This document shows positions 1 to 8,682 of a DNA stretch of 64,000 nucleotides, one piece after another; position 1 is the stretch's first letter, and each line of letters starts with the position of its first letter. The translations under genes were made by a program, and so were the position numbers. Under the pieces are notes generated by a model. It was not told the DNA's origin. It saw nothing but the letters and a program-made list of their open reading frames with translations, and did not search any database. Source of the stretch: Streptomyces lasiicapitis (GTDB lineage: Bacteria; Actinomycetota; Actinomycetes; Streptomycetales; Streptomycetaceae); contig NZ_BMNG01000004.1 of NCBI RefSeq assembly GCF_014646335.1, positions 124,001-188,000 of the forward strand, in the 5' to 3' direction.

Positions 1-37
1 GGTCCGGCCGCGACCGGGGTCGCTCGACTGGCCCAGC

Positions 38-55
38 CCGCGGGGCGCCCCGCGG
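38..55. terminator. GC palindrome before the amidase gene
   Basis: The sequence CCGCGGGGCGCCCCGCGG is a perfect 18-base inverted repeat with no loop. It lies just upstream of the amidase ribosome binding site. It could end the transcript of a gene outside the window or fold in the amidase leader. No T-run follows, as is common in Streptomyces. Confidence 0.3.
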
Positions 56-69
56 CGGCCGGAGACAGA

Positions 70-903
70 GTGGAACCCATGCGTGCCTTGCGGGAGACAG
101 TGGTGGGGCGGCTGTCGCGTGCCGGGCGCGCCGGGCGCGCCGTTCTCGTGTGTCTGCCCGGTCTCGCGGCCGTGGCCGCCCTGGCGCTGTGCGTCTTCGG
201 GGTGCAGCGCGCGGTCGACGGGGGCGGACGACGGCAGGTCGAGGCCAGGGCGGTCGCGCACCATGCCGCCCGGCCCGCGATCGTGCCGCGCGAACGGTGG
301 CTGGGCGACGCCCGTCCCACCCAGCCGCCCGCCCGCTACGGCGGTCCCGTCCTCGCGGTCTTCGTCCACCACACGGACTCGCCCAACGGATACGACTGCG
401 CCGACGCGCCCCGCATCATCCGGGCGCTCGCCGAGGGCCAGACCAGCGCCCGGCTGTTCGACGACATCGGCTACAACTTCCTCGTCGACCGCTGCGGCAC
501 GATCTACGAGGGCCGCGCGGGCGGCGTCGACCGGCCCGTCATCGGCGCCCACACCCAGGGGTTCAACCACCGCACGGCGGGCGTCGCCGCGATCGGTACG
601 TTCACCGCGGGCAGCCCGGTCCCGGCGCCGATGGTGGAGGCCATAGCCGCGCTGACCGCCTGGAAGCTCGGCCTCACCGACGCCGACCCGCGGCGCACGG
701 CACGCCTCGTCTCCAGCAACAGCCTCAGCAGATACCCGGTGGGCGCGCACGCCGACTTCCAGACGGTGTCCGGGCACGCCGACGGCTACTACACGCACTG
801 CCCGGGTGCCGCGCTGCGGGCCGTGCTGCCCGCGATAAGGGAGCGGGCGGCGGTGCTCCAGGGGCGGACGTCCGCGCAGGCCGTCGCGGCGCAGCGCCAC
901 TGA
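70..903 (+). CDS. Membrane-anchored N-acetylmuramoyl-L-alanine amidase (PGRP/amidase_2 fold)
   Basis: A 277-residue zinc amidase predicted to cut the muramyl-L-alanine bond of peptidoglycan outside the membrane. A hydrophobic segment at residues 24-46 follows an Arg-rich N-terminus and should act as an uncleaved anchor or signal. The PGRP-like domain covers about 69-262, with RERW at its start. Likely zinc ligands are in VHH (100-101), H236 in SGHADG and C244 in HCPG; the GYNFLVD strand carries the conserved tyrosine. The GTG at 70 is preferred because GGAG at 61-64 sits five bases upstream; the ATG at 79 would be too far from it. The gene faces the sortase tail to tail. Target (self wall or foreign wall) is not shown. 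Confidence 0.88.
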   Translation: MEPMRALRETVVGRLSRAGRAGRAVLVCLPGLAAVAALALCVFGVQRAVDGGGRRQVEARAVAHHAARPAIVPRERWLGDARPTQPPARYGGPVLAVFVHHTDSPNGYDCADAPRIIRALAEGQTSARLFDDIGYNFLVDRCGTIYEGRAGGVDRPVIGAHTQGFNHRTAGVAAIGTFTAGSPVPAPMVEAIAALTAWKLGLTDADPRRTARLVSSNSLSRYPVGAHADFQTVSGHADGYYTHCPGAALRAVLPAIRERAAVLQGRTSAQAVAAQRH

Positions 904-930
904 CGGGGTCCGCGGGCCCCGGCTCCCGGC

Positions 931-1593
931 TCAGCGCGCGGTGGCGTACACGATGAGGTTGTCCACCGGATGCCCCTGCGCGTCGAACGCGCCGTCGCAA
1001 GTGATCAGGCGCAGGGCGCGGGAGTTGGTGCTGCCGTAGACCTTGTCCGTCGGGAAGGCCTTCTTGTCGACCGTCTCGGTCCTGGTCACTCTAAATAGAA
1101 CGTTCTTTCCACTGGAGTTGCGTACGGTGATGTCCGCGCCCGCGCGCACCTTCTTCAGGTCGTGGAAGACGGCCTTGCCGAAGCGGGTGTCGTTGTGGCC
1201 GATGATGACGGCCGCGCCGCGCTCACCGGGCACGGCCCCGCCGGTGTACCAGCCCGCGGTCATGCCCTTGTCCGGCGGCGGCACCTCGACCGTGCGGTCG
1301 TCGTTCAGGCCGAGCCGCATCAGGGAACTGCTGATGCCGACCGACGGGACGGCCACGTGGACCGGGTCCGCGGGCGTCGCGGGCTTGCCGCGCCCCGCGG
1401 CGGTCCTTCCGGAACCCGCGGCGTCGCCCGCCTCACCGGCCTGCGGATCCTTCACGGCGTACGTGGTCGGGGACTCGGCCCGCGCGCCGCTCGCGGACGA
1501 GGAGCAGCCGCTCGCGGCGGCGCAGACGAGGGCGAGGGCGGACGCGACGAGCGCGGCGGTGCGCTGCGGGCGCCGATGGTGCGCAGGGGACAT
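931..1593 (-). CDS. Class F sortase, lipoprotein-like N-terminus
   Basis: A 220-residue sortase, a cysteine transpeptidase of the actinobacterial class F group. An N-terminal hydrophobic segment ends in a lipobox-like AASGC (Cys30), so the enzyme may be lipid-anchored. A Ser/Gly/Ala-rich linker (31-75) leads to the catalytic barrel at about 78-220. The catalytic His is in IIGHNDT (H133) and the Cys in LITCDG (C199), followed by the usual FDAQGH. The start has GGAG upstream in the same context as the next gene on this strand (1715-2215), which could be its substrate or partner. Class F substrates are poorly known in general. Confidence 0.88.
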   Translation of the reverse strand: MSPAHHRRPQRTAALVASALALVCAAASGCSSSASGARAESPTTYAVKDPQAGEAGDAAGSGRTAAGRGKPATPADPVHVAVPSVGISSSLMRLGLNDDRTVEVPPPDKGMTAGWYTGGAVPGERGAAVIIGHNDTRFGKAVFHDLKKVRAGADITVRNSSGKNVLFRVTRTETVDKKAFPTDKVYGSTNSRALRLITCDGAFDAQGHPVDNLIVYATAR

Positions 1594-1714
1594 ATGGGGC
1601 TCCGTGCGCGGCGGCGCCGCCCCGGTTCATACGGAAGGGGACCGGGGCGGCGCCACCACGAGGGGTCGGGCCCGACGGGGTGCGTCGGGCGGTGCCGGCG
1701 GGGGGCGGGCCGTG

Positions 1715-2215
1715 TCAGGCCTGCGTACGCCCGGCGGCGCGGCGGCGCAGGACGATCGTGCTCGCGCCCGCGAGCAGCGCGATGCCCGCGGCCGAGCCGA
1801 CCAGGGTGGCCGTGCCGTCGCCGCCGGACGCCGGGCGCTCGCCCGCCGCGACACCGCCCTTGGGCGCCTGCGCGGCCCTGTCGGCGGCGACCTTCTTGCG
1901 CTCCTCCGGGCTCACCGGCTTCGGGGTGGGCTTGGTGTCCTCGCGCACGACGGGCTTGTCGCCGGCGGCGACCCCACCGCGCGGCGGCGCCACGCTCGGC
2001 CTGCCCTCCTTCTTGGCCTGCTCGGCGGCGTCCCGCTTCTCCTTCACCGCGTCCTCGTCGGACGGCTTGCTGACGGTGGGCTTCGGCTTGGGCGTCGCGT
2101 CGTTCGCGAAGGCCGTGGCGGCCGGAGCGGCGAGCACACCGCCTGCCACGGCGGTGGCGACGGCGGCGGCGCGCAGGGACGTGCTGCGCTGCGGACGACG
2201 GGCACGGTGGGACAT
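1715..2215 (-). CDS. Secreted Lys/Pro-rich protein with C-terminal membrane anchor, next to sortase
   Basis: A 166-residue protein of unknown function. Residues 1-40 form a signal peptide (Arg-rich start, Ala-rich core ending near AFA). The middle is charged and rich in Lys, Pro, Ala and Glu, and holds two near-copies of GGVAAG(D/E)(K/R)P. The C-terminus is a hydrophobic helix (LVGSAAGIALLAGASTIVL) followed by RRRAAGR. This is the layout of a sortase substrate, but no LPXTG-like pentapeptide precedes the helix. ATG at 2215 has GGAG eight bases upstream; an in-frame start four codons earlier is less well placed. It lies 121 bases upstream of the sortase start on the same strand. Confidence 0.7.
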   Translation of the reverse strand: MSHRARRPQRSTSLRAAAVATAVAGGVLAAPAATAFANDATPKPKPTVSKPSDEDAVKEKRDAAEQAKKEGRPSVAPPRGGVAAGDKPVVREDTKPTPKPVSPEERKKVAADRAAQAPKGGVAAGERPASGGDGTATLVGSAAGIALLAGASTIVLRRRAAGRTQA

Positions 2216-2465
2216 GTGGGGCTCCATTCCAGCTCTGACTCGGACGGGCCCGGCACCGTTGGTCGTCGGCGCCGGGCCTGTCGCACAGGCTGGCGTGAAG
2301 ATGTGAGGAAGCTGTCAGGTTCCTGTTGCCTTCCGATCAGCGAGCCACCCGGGCCTGTGTTGACGAGTGGGACACGACGGCCGCGCCAATCGCGCGTACA
2401 CGCCTCGGCGGCGGATGCCCGCACCCCCGCCCGCCCGCGACCGCCCCGTCTGGCACAGTGCGCCC

Positions 2466-3263
2466 ATGACCGACCGATACGACGCCTTCCGCGCCCTGCA
2501 CCGCACCGGTGACCCGCTGCTCCTGCCCAACGCCTGGGACCACGCGTCCGCCGCCGCGCTCGCGCGCGCCGGTTTCCCCGCCATCGGTACGACGAGCCTC
2601 GGCGTCGCGGCCGCCGCGGGCAAGGCCGACGCGACCGGCGCGGCGCGCGAGGAGACGGTGCGCCTCGCCCTCGGCATGGCCCGCCTGCCCGCGCTCATCA
2701 CCGTCGACATCGAGGGCGGCTTCAGTGAACGGCCCGACGAAGTCGCCGAACTCGCCCGTGAACTGGCCGCAGCGGGCGTCGCCGGAGTGAACCTCGAAGA
2801 CGGCAGACCCGACGGCACCCTCACCGCGACCGGCCCCCAGTGCGAGCTGATCCACGCCGTCAAGGAGGCCGCGCCCCATCTCTTCCTCAACGCGCGCACG
2901 GACGCGTACTGGCTCGACGCCGGGGGCGAGAAGGAGGCCCGCGAGCGCACCGCCGCCTACCAACGCGCGGGCGCGGACGGCGTGTTCGTGCCCGGAGTGC
3001 AGGACGAGGCCGTCATCGCCGGGCTCGTCGACGCCCTCGACGTCCCGCTGAACACCCTCTACTCGCCCGGCGGCCTGTCGCCCCGGCGCCTCGCCGAGCT
3101 CGGCGTGCGGCGCGTCAGCACCGGATCGCTGCTGTTCCGTGCGGCGGTGCAGCAAGCGGTCGACGTGGCACGGGAGTTCACCCTGGGCGCCGTGGGCAAG
3201 GAGGGGCTGCCGACGTACGCTGAGGCGCAGGCGCTCGCAGAGGCGTTCGACGACCCCGCCTAG
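2466..3263 (+). CDS. Isocitrate lyase / PEP mutase family protein
   Basis: A 265-residue member of the PEP mutase / isocitrate lyase superfamily. These TIM barrels make or break C-C or C-P bonds next to a carboxylate, with Mg2+. Visible family features are LLPNAWDHASA near the N-terminus, TTSLGVAAAAG, the metal-binding ITVDIEGGFS strand, and GVNLEDG. The KKCGH-type loop of true isocitrate lyases is not seen, so the substrate is open (2-methylisocitrate lyase-like or oxaloacetate decarboxylase-like). The ATG at 2466 matches the family start; the frame stays open further upstream but without family sequence. No operon partner is evident. Confidence 0.85.
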   Translation: MTDRYDAFRALHRTGDPLLLPNAWDHASAAALARAGFPAIGTTSLGVAAAAGKADATGAAREETVRLALGMARLPALITVDIEGGFSERPDEVAELARELAAAGVAGVNLEDGRPDGTLTATGPQCELIHAVKEAAPHLFLNARTDAYWLDAGGEKEARERTAAYQRAGADGVFVPGVQDEAVIAGLVDALDVPLNTLYSPGGLSPRRLAELGVRRVSTGSLLFRAAVQQAVDVAREFTLGAVGKEGLPTYAEAQALAEAFDDPA

Positions 3264-3304
3264 GCGGCACGCGGGGGCGCGTTACGGGGAACAGGGGGAC
3301 AGGC

Positions 3305-4612
3305 ATGGCCCGGCGCGACACGTCGCGGCGCACGCGGCCGGCGGCGGGCCACGGCCCCGGGCGGTCGTCGCTGTGGTCCGACCCCAACTACCGCCTCTTC
3401 GTGAGCCTTCAGGGCCTCTCCGCGCTCGGCGACTCCTTCTCGCACGTGGCGATCCCGCTGCTCGTGCTGCACCAGACCGGATCGGTCATGCAGATGGGCT
3501 TCGTCACGGGCCTGACCGGCGTCGCCTCGATTGTCACGGGCCTGTTCGCCGGAGTGATCGCCGACCGCGTGAACCGCCGCCGCCTGCTGGTGGTCACGGA
3601 TGTCGCGCGCTGCCTGCTCTTCGGACTGATCCCGCTGGTGTGGCTGTTCGCGACACCGGTGTGGCTGGTGTACGCGGTCGTGCCCGTCGCCGGGGTCTTC
3701 GCGATGCTCTTCCAGGTGACGTACGTGACCGTGGTGCCCGGCATCGTCGCCCCCGGCCAGATCCTCAAGGCCAACAGCCATCTGTACGGGACGTACGCGG
3801 TCGCCAGCGCGGGCGGGCCCATGCTCGCAGGGCTGGTCGCCGCGTCGTTCGGGCCCGCGGCCGCCATCGGCATCGACGCCGCGACCTTCGCGGTGTCGGC
3901 GGTCGGCATCCTCTTCGTACGGATACGAGCCACCCCCAAGCCGGACGAGGGCGCCGGGGGAGCGCCGGCGGCCGAACGCGGCGGCGTGCGGGAGGAGTTC
4001 CTCGCCGGGGCGCGCTTCCTGTGGCGGCATCCGGTGCTGCGGCCCCTGACGGTGCTGCTCGGGCTGCTCACGTTCCTCACCTACGGCCTGACCGACGTCC
4101 TCATCTTCCGTGTGAAGCACGACCTCGGCCACGGCGACGGCACCGTGGGCTATGTGCTCACCGCGGGGACGCTCGGCACCCTCGCCGCCACGTTCGTGGT
4201 GGCCCGGCTGCGCGGGCGGCTCGGCTTCGGCGCGAGCTGGATCGGGGCGCACACGCTCTCGGGGGTGGCCGTGGCGTTCCTGGGGCTGACCGGGAGCGTG
4301 CCGCTGGTCGCGGTCCTCGCCGCCTGCATGCTGTTCTGCACGGGCATCGGAGGCATCAACTCCATGTCGCTGCGCCAGGAAGTGACACCCGGTCACCTCC
4401 TCGGGCGGGTCACCTCGTCGTTCTGGACGATCCACAACTCCCTGGGCCCGGTCGGCGCGGCCGTCGTCACCACGGCCGCAGCCGCGTGGGGCGCCCCGGC
4501 GGTGTGCCTGGTGGTGGGCGTGTGCGTGGCGGCCGTCGCGCTGAGCGGGACGCTTACGGGGATCGGGCGGGCGCGGGCGGGGCGAGCCGAGGACGAAGCG
4601 GCCGGCCCCTGA
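3305..4612 (+). CDS. MFS transporter
   Basis: A 435-residue major facilitator, probably a drug or metabolite exporter of the 12-helix type. The N-terminus is Arg-rich and cytoplasmic (1-22); helices begin near YRLFVSLQGLSALGD. Motif A appears as GVIADRVNRRRLL after helix 2. A charged central loop (about 210-235) separates the two halves. It starts 41 bases after the PEP-mutase-like gene and ends facing the MMPL gene tail to tail with six bases between. Substrate unknown. Confidence 0.88.
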   Translation: MARRDTSRRTRPAAGHGPGRSSLWSDPNYRLFVSLQGLSALGDSFSHVAIPLLVLHQTGSVMQMGFVTGLTGVASIVTGLFAGVIADRVNRRRLLVVTDVARCLLFGLIPLVWLFATPVWLVYAVVPVAGVFAMLFQVTYVTVVPGIVAPGQILKANSHLYGTYAVASAGGPMLAGLVAASFGPAAAIGIDAATFAVSAVGILFVRIRATPKPDEGAGGAPAAERGGVREEFLAGARFLWRHPVLRPLTVLLGLLTFLTYGLTDVLIFRVKHDLGHGDGTVGYVLTAGTLGTLAATFVVARLRGRLGFGASWIGAHTLSGVAVAFLGLTGSVPLVAVLAACMLFCTGIGGINSMSLRQEVTPGHLLGRVTSSFWTIHNSLGPVGAAVVTTAAAAWGAPAVCLVVGVCVAAVALSGTLTGIGRARAGRAEDEAAGP

Positions 4613-4618
4613 CGCGCG

Positions 4619-6799
4619 TCACCGCGTCCCGTCGGAACCACCGGTCACTTTGGCACCACCAGACTCGTCGGACCCACCGGCCCTGCCGGAACCACCACCG
4701 TTGCGCTTCTCGTCCCCGTGCCCCGGCCACCACGCCGCATGCCCGATCAGGGCCGTAAGCGCGGGCGTGAACAGCATCGCCATCACGAACGCGGCGACCA
4801 GGATGCCGAAGGACAGCGAGAAACCCATCTGGGACAGCGTGGAGTTGCCCGCGAGCATCAGCGTCGCGAACGTACCGGCGAGGATCACGCCCGCGGAGCC
4901 GATCGTCGGCCCCGAGTGCCGCACCGCAGTGCCCGCCGCGTCGTGCGGGGTGCGGCCCTCGCGGGCCTCCTCGCGCAGCCGGGACACCATGAGGATGTTG
5001 TAGTCCGTGCCGAGTGCGACCACGAACAAGTACATGATCACGGGCAGCATGAACATCAGGCCGGGCTGGCTGCCGATCTGCTGGAAGAGGATCGACGTCG
5101 CGCCGAGCGTCGCGCCGAAGCCGAGCGCCACCGACAGCATCAGGTACCAGGGCGCCACCAGGCTGCGAAGCAGCAGGCCGAGGATCACCATGATGGCCAG
5201 CGCTGCGACGGGGAAGACGACCGAATAGTCGCGGTCCACGGCCTTGTTGATGTCGACGTACACGGCCGTCGTGCCGCCGACGAGCGCCTCCGTGCCGGAC
5301 GGCGCGTCCTCGTGGGCGGCGGGCCGCAGCCGGTCCCGCACCGTCGCGAGCGCGTCGTCGGACGCCGGAGGATTGGACAGGACCACTGAGTACGCCGCCG
5401 TGGTGCCGTCCTTGCTGACGCGCGGCTGCGCCACCTCGCCCACGCCCTTGACGGACTGCAACTGCTCGCGGAAGGCGGCCGGTTGGCCCGAGGCGAGCGG
5501 TTCGTCGCCCTCCGACGTCAGATACACGAAGGTCGGGTCCGTCGCGCCCGCGGGGAAGCCCTTCTCCAGGTTGTCCTGCCAGACGATGGACTCCTTGGTC
5601 TTGGGCAGCGAGGAGCCCGCGAGGTCGAAGTTCGCCTTGTAGCCGAGCGCGCCGAGCGCGAGGGCGCCCATGAAGAGCGCCGAGACGACCGCCCAGACCG
5701 CGGGCTTGCGGGCGATCGACGCGCCGAGCTTGGCGAAGCCCGTGCCGTGCGGCTCCCGTTGCCAGGACTTCGACGGCCAGAAGACCTTCGTACCGAGCAG
5801 CGAGACCACGGCGGGGACCAGCGTGAGCCCGGCGAGCAGCGTCAGGAACACGGCGATCGCGAGGGCCGGGCCCATCGAGCGCAGCATGCCGAGGGTGGAG
5901 AGGGTCAGCGCGGCGAAGGCGACGATGACCGCGCCCGCCGCCGACGTGATGGCCTCGCCGACGCGCTCGACGGCGTGGATCATGGCGCCCTTGGCGTCCT
6001 CGCCCGCGCGCAGCGCCTCCCGGTAGCGGAAGAGCAGGAACAGGATGTAGTCCGTGCCGACGCCGAACAGGACGACGGTGAGGAGCTCTTGGATGGAGGA
6101 GTCGGCCTTCATGTCGAAGGCCTTGTTCGCGGACGCGATCAGGCCCGTGGCCATGGGCGAGATGAGGCCGATGAGGACGACCGGCAGCAGCGCGATGATG
6201 GGGCTGCGGAAGATCACGAACAGCAGCACGATGATGATCACGATGGTGCCGACGCCGACGAGGATCCCGGCCCGCTCGGAGGCGTCGCTCTCGTCCAGGG
6301 CCTGCGCCGCGGAGCCCGTGATGCCGGCCTTGAGGTCGGTGCCCTTCAGCTCCGGCTTCAGGTCCTTGCGGAGCTGCTCGACGGCGTCCTGCTGGTCGGT
6401 GTCCTCGGGGTTGGTGATCTTCGGCATGGCGACGACGGACGTCTGCACGAGCTTGTTCGGCGACACCGCGCCGGGGTCGATCGCCTGGACTTCCTTGATC
6501 TTCTTCGCCGCGAGGTCCTTGGAGATGCGGCTGACGTCGGCGGCGTCGGCGGCGGTGAGCTTCGCGCCGTCCGAGCGCTGGAAGACGATGATGGCGCCGA
6601 TGTTCTGCTGCTGCGGGAAATCGCGTTCCTGCAGGTCCGACGCGCGGATGGATTCGTAGTGGTCGGGCAGGAAGCTCGCCTCGTCCGAACTGGAGGTGAG
6701 CTTCGGCGCCAGTGAGATCACCGCGCCCGCGGCGATCACCCACGCGAGGATGATCCACCAGGGGCGGCGGACCACGAACCGGCCCAGGCCAGAGAACAT
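4619..6799 (-). CDS. MMPL/RND family transporter
   Basis: A 726-residue MMPL-type transporter, proton-driven, exporting lipids or hydrophobic compounds. The layout is classic: a first helix from about residue 12 (WWIILAWVIAAGAVI), a large extracellular loop, a five-helix bundle with GTDYILFLLFRYREAL, a second extracellular loop (about 390-520), and a second bundle with the matching ALGTDYNILMVSRLREE. The C-terminal tail is Gly/Ser-rich and low in complexity. Start ATG at 6799 is preceded by GGAG. No TetR or MarR partner adjoins it; the neighbour upstream on this strand is lpdA, which has its own terminator. Confidence 0.9.
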   Translation of the reverse strand: MFSGLGRFVVRRPWWIILAWVIAAGAVISLAPKLTSSSDEASFLPDHYESIRASDLQERDFPQQQNIGAIIVFQRSDGAKLTAADAADVSRISKDLAAKKIKEVQAIDPGAVSPNKLVQTSVVAMPKITNPEDTDQQDAVEQLRKDLKPELKGTDLKAGITGSAAQALDESDASERAGILVGVGTIVIIIVLLFVIFRSPIIALLPVVLIGLISPMATGLIASANKAFDMKADSSIQELLTVVLFGVGTDYILFLLFRYREALRAGEDAKGAMIHAVERVGEAITSAAGAVIVAFAALTLSTLGMLRSMGPALAIAVFLTLLAGLTLVPAVVSLLGTKVFWPSKSWQREPHGTGFAKLGASIARKPAVWAVVSALFMGALALGALGYKANFDLAGSSLPKTKESIVWQDNLEKGFPAGATDPTFVYLTSEGDEPLASGQPAAFREQLQSVKGVGEVAQPRVSKDGTTAAYSVVLSNPPASDDALATVRDRLRPAAHEDAPSGTEALVGGTTAVYVDINKAVDRDYSVVFPVAALAIMVILGLLLRSLVAPWYLMLSVALGFGATLGATSILFQQIGSQPGLMFMLPVIMYLFVVALGTDYNILMVSRLREEAREGRTPHDAAGTAVRHSGPTIGSAGVILAGTFATLMLAGNSTLSQMGFSLSFGILVAAFVMAMLFTPALTALIGHAAWWPGHGDEKRNGGGSGRAGGSDESGGAKVTGGSDGTR

Positions 6800-6904
6800 C
6801 GAAAGCTGCCTCTCCTCGGCCCCCGAGGCACATCACATCCTGCCAAGGATCATCCGGAGTACGAGCCTCCGCCACTCGGGCGAGCGTCGGGCAGCTGGTG
6901 GAAC

Positions 6905-6942
6905 GGTGGCCCCGCCGCCCCCGCGGGCGCGGTGGGGCCACC
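6905..6942 (-). terminator. Hairpin terminator of lpdA
   Basis: A 14-base arm GGTGGCCCCGCCGC (6905-6918) pairs with GCGGTGGGGCCACC (6929-6942) with one mismatch and a ten-base loop. It begins seven bases beyond the lpdA stop codon and should end the lpdA transcript before the MMPL gene. Confidence 0.7.
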
Positions 6943-6948
6943 GGCCCG

Positions 6949-8352
6949 TCAGAAGTTGATCATGTGCCCGGCCAGGCCGTGCACGGCCTCCTTGACGGCC
7001 TCGCCCAGGGTCGGGTGGGCGTGGACGTTGCGGGCCACCTCGTGCACCGTGAGATCCCACTGCTGGGCCAGGGTGAGCTCCGGGAGCAGCTCGGTCACGT
7101 CGGGGCCGATCAGGTGGGCGCCGATGATCTCGCCGTACGTCGCGTCGCTGATGATCTTGACGAAGCCGACGGTGTCGCCCAGGCCGTGCGCCTTGCCGTT
7201 CGCCTGGAACGGGAACTTGGCGACCTTGACGTCGAAGCCCTTCTCCTTGGCCTGCGCCTCCGTCCAGCCGAAGCTCGCGATCTGCGGCTGCGAGTAGGTG
7301 GCGCGCGGGATCATCGGGTAGTCGAGCTCCATCGTCTCGGCGTCCGCGAGGGTCTCGGCGGCCACCACGCCCATGGACTCGGCGGTGTGCGCGAGCATCA
7401 GCTTCGCGGTGACGTCACCGATGGCGTAGATGTGCGGCACCGACGTGCGGCAGCGGCCGTCGACGTCGATCGCGCCGCGCTCGGTGACCGCCACGCCGGT
7501 GGCCTCCAGGCCGTACCCGGTGACGTTCGGCGCGAAGCCGATGGCCTGCAGGACCTTGTCGGCCTCCAGGACCTGCTGCTTGCCGTCCTTGGCCGTGACC
7601 GTGACGTGGACCTGCTCGCCCGACTCGTCGATCGACTCCACGCGCGTCGAGGTCAGCACGTCGATCCCGAGCTTGCGGTACTGCTTGGCCAGCTCCTTGG
7701 AGACGTCCGCGTCCTCCAGCGGCGCGATCCGGTCCAGGAACTCGACGATGGTGACCTTCACGCCGTAGTTGTGCAGGACGTACGCGAACTCGATGCCGAT
7801 GGCGCCCGCGCCCGCGATCACCACCGACCGCGGCAGCTCTTCGGCGAGGATCTGCTCCTCGAACGTCACCACGCGGTCGCTGCGCCGGGTGCCCGGAAGC
7901 AGCTTCGGGGTGGCGCCGGTCGCGATGATGCAGTTCTCGAAGCCGATGGTCGTGGTCGTCCCGTCGGCCTTCGCCACCTGCAAGGTGTTGGCGTCGAGGA
8001 AGGTGCCGCGGCCGTCGAACTCCGTGATCTTGTTCTTCTTCATCAGGAAGTGGACGCCCTTGACGCGGCCGTCCGCGACCGTGCGGCTGCGCCGGAACGC
8101 CTCGCCGTAGTCGAAGGACACCTCGCCGTCGACCTTGATGCCGTACGTCTTCGCCTCGTGCGTGAACAGGTGCGCCAGCTCGGCGTTGCGCAGCAGCGCC
8201 TTCGTCGGGATACAGCCGACGTTGAGGCAGACCCCGCCCCAGTACTTCTCCTCGACGACCGCGACCCGCTTGCCCAACTGGGCGGCGCGGATGGCGGCGA
8301 CATAGCCGCCGGGTCCTGCTCCGAGCACGACGACGTCGAAGCGCTCATCCAT
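6949..8352 (-). CDS. lpdA: Dihydrolipoyl dehydrogenase
   Basis: A 467-residue FAD flavoprotein, the E3 component that reoxidises dihydrolipoamide in 2-oxoacid dehydrogenase complexes. The N-terminal FAD site is [13 protein letters not shown]; the redox disulfide is Cys42-Cys47 in CLNVGC; the NAD motif is [12 protein letters not shown]; the catalytic His446-Glu451 pair is in [12 protein letters not shown] near the C-terminus. ATG at 8352 (MDERFDVV) is chosen over an upstream in-frame start at 8403 because the family begins there and GAGGA lies upstream. No E1 or E2 gene is adjacent, so this is a stand-alone E3 locus. Symbol given by family. Confidence 0.92.
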   Translation of the reverse strand: MDERFDVVVLGAGPGGYVAAIRAAQLGKRVAVVEEKYWGGVCLNVGCIPTKALLRNAELAHLFTHEAKTYGIKVDGEVSFDYGEAFRRSRTVADGRVKGVHFLMKKNKITEFDGRGTFLDANTLQVAKADGTTTTIGFENCIIATGATPKLLPGTRRSDRVVTFEEQILAEELPRSVVIAGAGAIGIEFAYVLHNYGVKVTIVEFLDRIAPLEDADVSKELAKQYRKLGIDVLTSTRVESIDESGEQVHVTVTAKDGKQQVLEADKVLQAIGFAPNVTGYGLEATGVAVTERGAIDVDGRCRTSVPHIYAIGDVTAKLMLAHTAESMGVVAAETLADAETMELDYPMIPRATYSQPQIASFGWTEAQAKEKGFDVKVAKFPFQANGKAHGLGDTVGFVKIISDATYGEIIGAHLIGPDVTELLPELTLAQQWDLTVHEVARNVHAHPTLGEAVKEAVHGLAGHMINF

Positions 8353-8488
8353 GGGGTGGTCCTCTCTGCCTTCACAGCTTCTTCGTACGGATGCCACGAT
8401 CATCCGTCATCCGGGGACCGCGGTGACGCGCGGGTCGGTGTCCCGGTCCGCCGACGGGCCGGTGCCCGGGAGGCCGGGTCCCTTTCCG

Positions 8489-8517
8489 TTGACGTACGCG
8501 CAGTGGCATCCCACAAT
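8489..8517 (+). promoter_or_regulatory. Promoter for the leaderless upstream ORF of the tauD-like gene
   Basis: A -35 box TTGACG (8489-8494), a 17-base spacer and a -10-like CACAAT (8512-8517) place the expected transcript start about seven bases downstream, at or next to the ATG at 8524. This fits a leaderless upstream ORF. The boxes were read by eye; the -10 lacks the consensus first T. Confidence 0.5.
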
Positions 8518-8523
8518 GACCAC

Positions 8524-8601
8524 ATGATCCAGCACCTGACCACCGGCCTCGGACGTTTCAACGTCCCGTGGCGGTGCGGGTGCGAGCGCTCGGGCTGTTG
8601 A
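8524..8601 (+). CDS. Cys-rich leader peptide (putative attenuator uORF)
   Basis: A 25-codon ORF upstream of the dioxygenase, ending WRCGCERSGC and a TGA stop. Three of its last eight residues are Cys. No Shine-Dalgarno precedes it, and a promoter-like pair of boxes places the transcript start at its ATG, so it is probably leaderless. Cys-rich leaderless ORFs in front of sulfur genes act in mycobacteria as cysteine-responsive attenuators: ribosomes stalling at Cys codons change folding downstream. A small stem (CGCGG/CCGCG around 8607-8621) follows the stop. The link to sulfur supply is inference from the TauD family of the downstream gene. Confidence 0.55.
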   Translation: MIQHLTTGLGRFNVPWRCGCERSGC

Positions 8602-8682
8602 CGCGACGCGGTGGCGCCGCGCCTTCGTGTCTTTCACCTCTCTGCCGTTCACCCGAATCCGCCCGACGCGAGGATCACTCCC

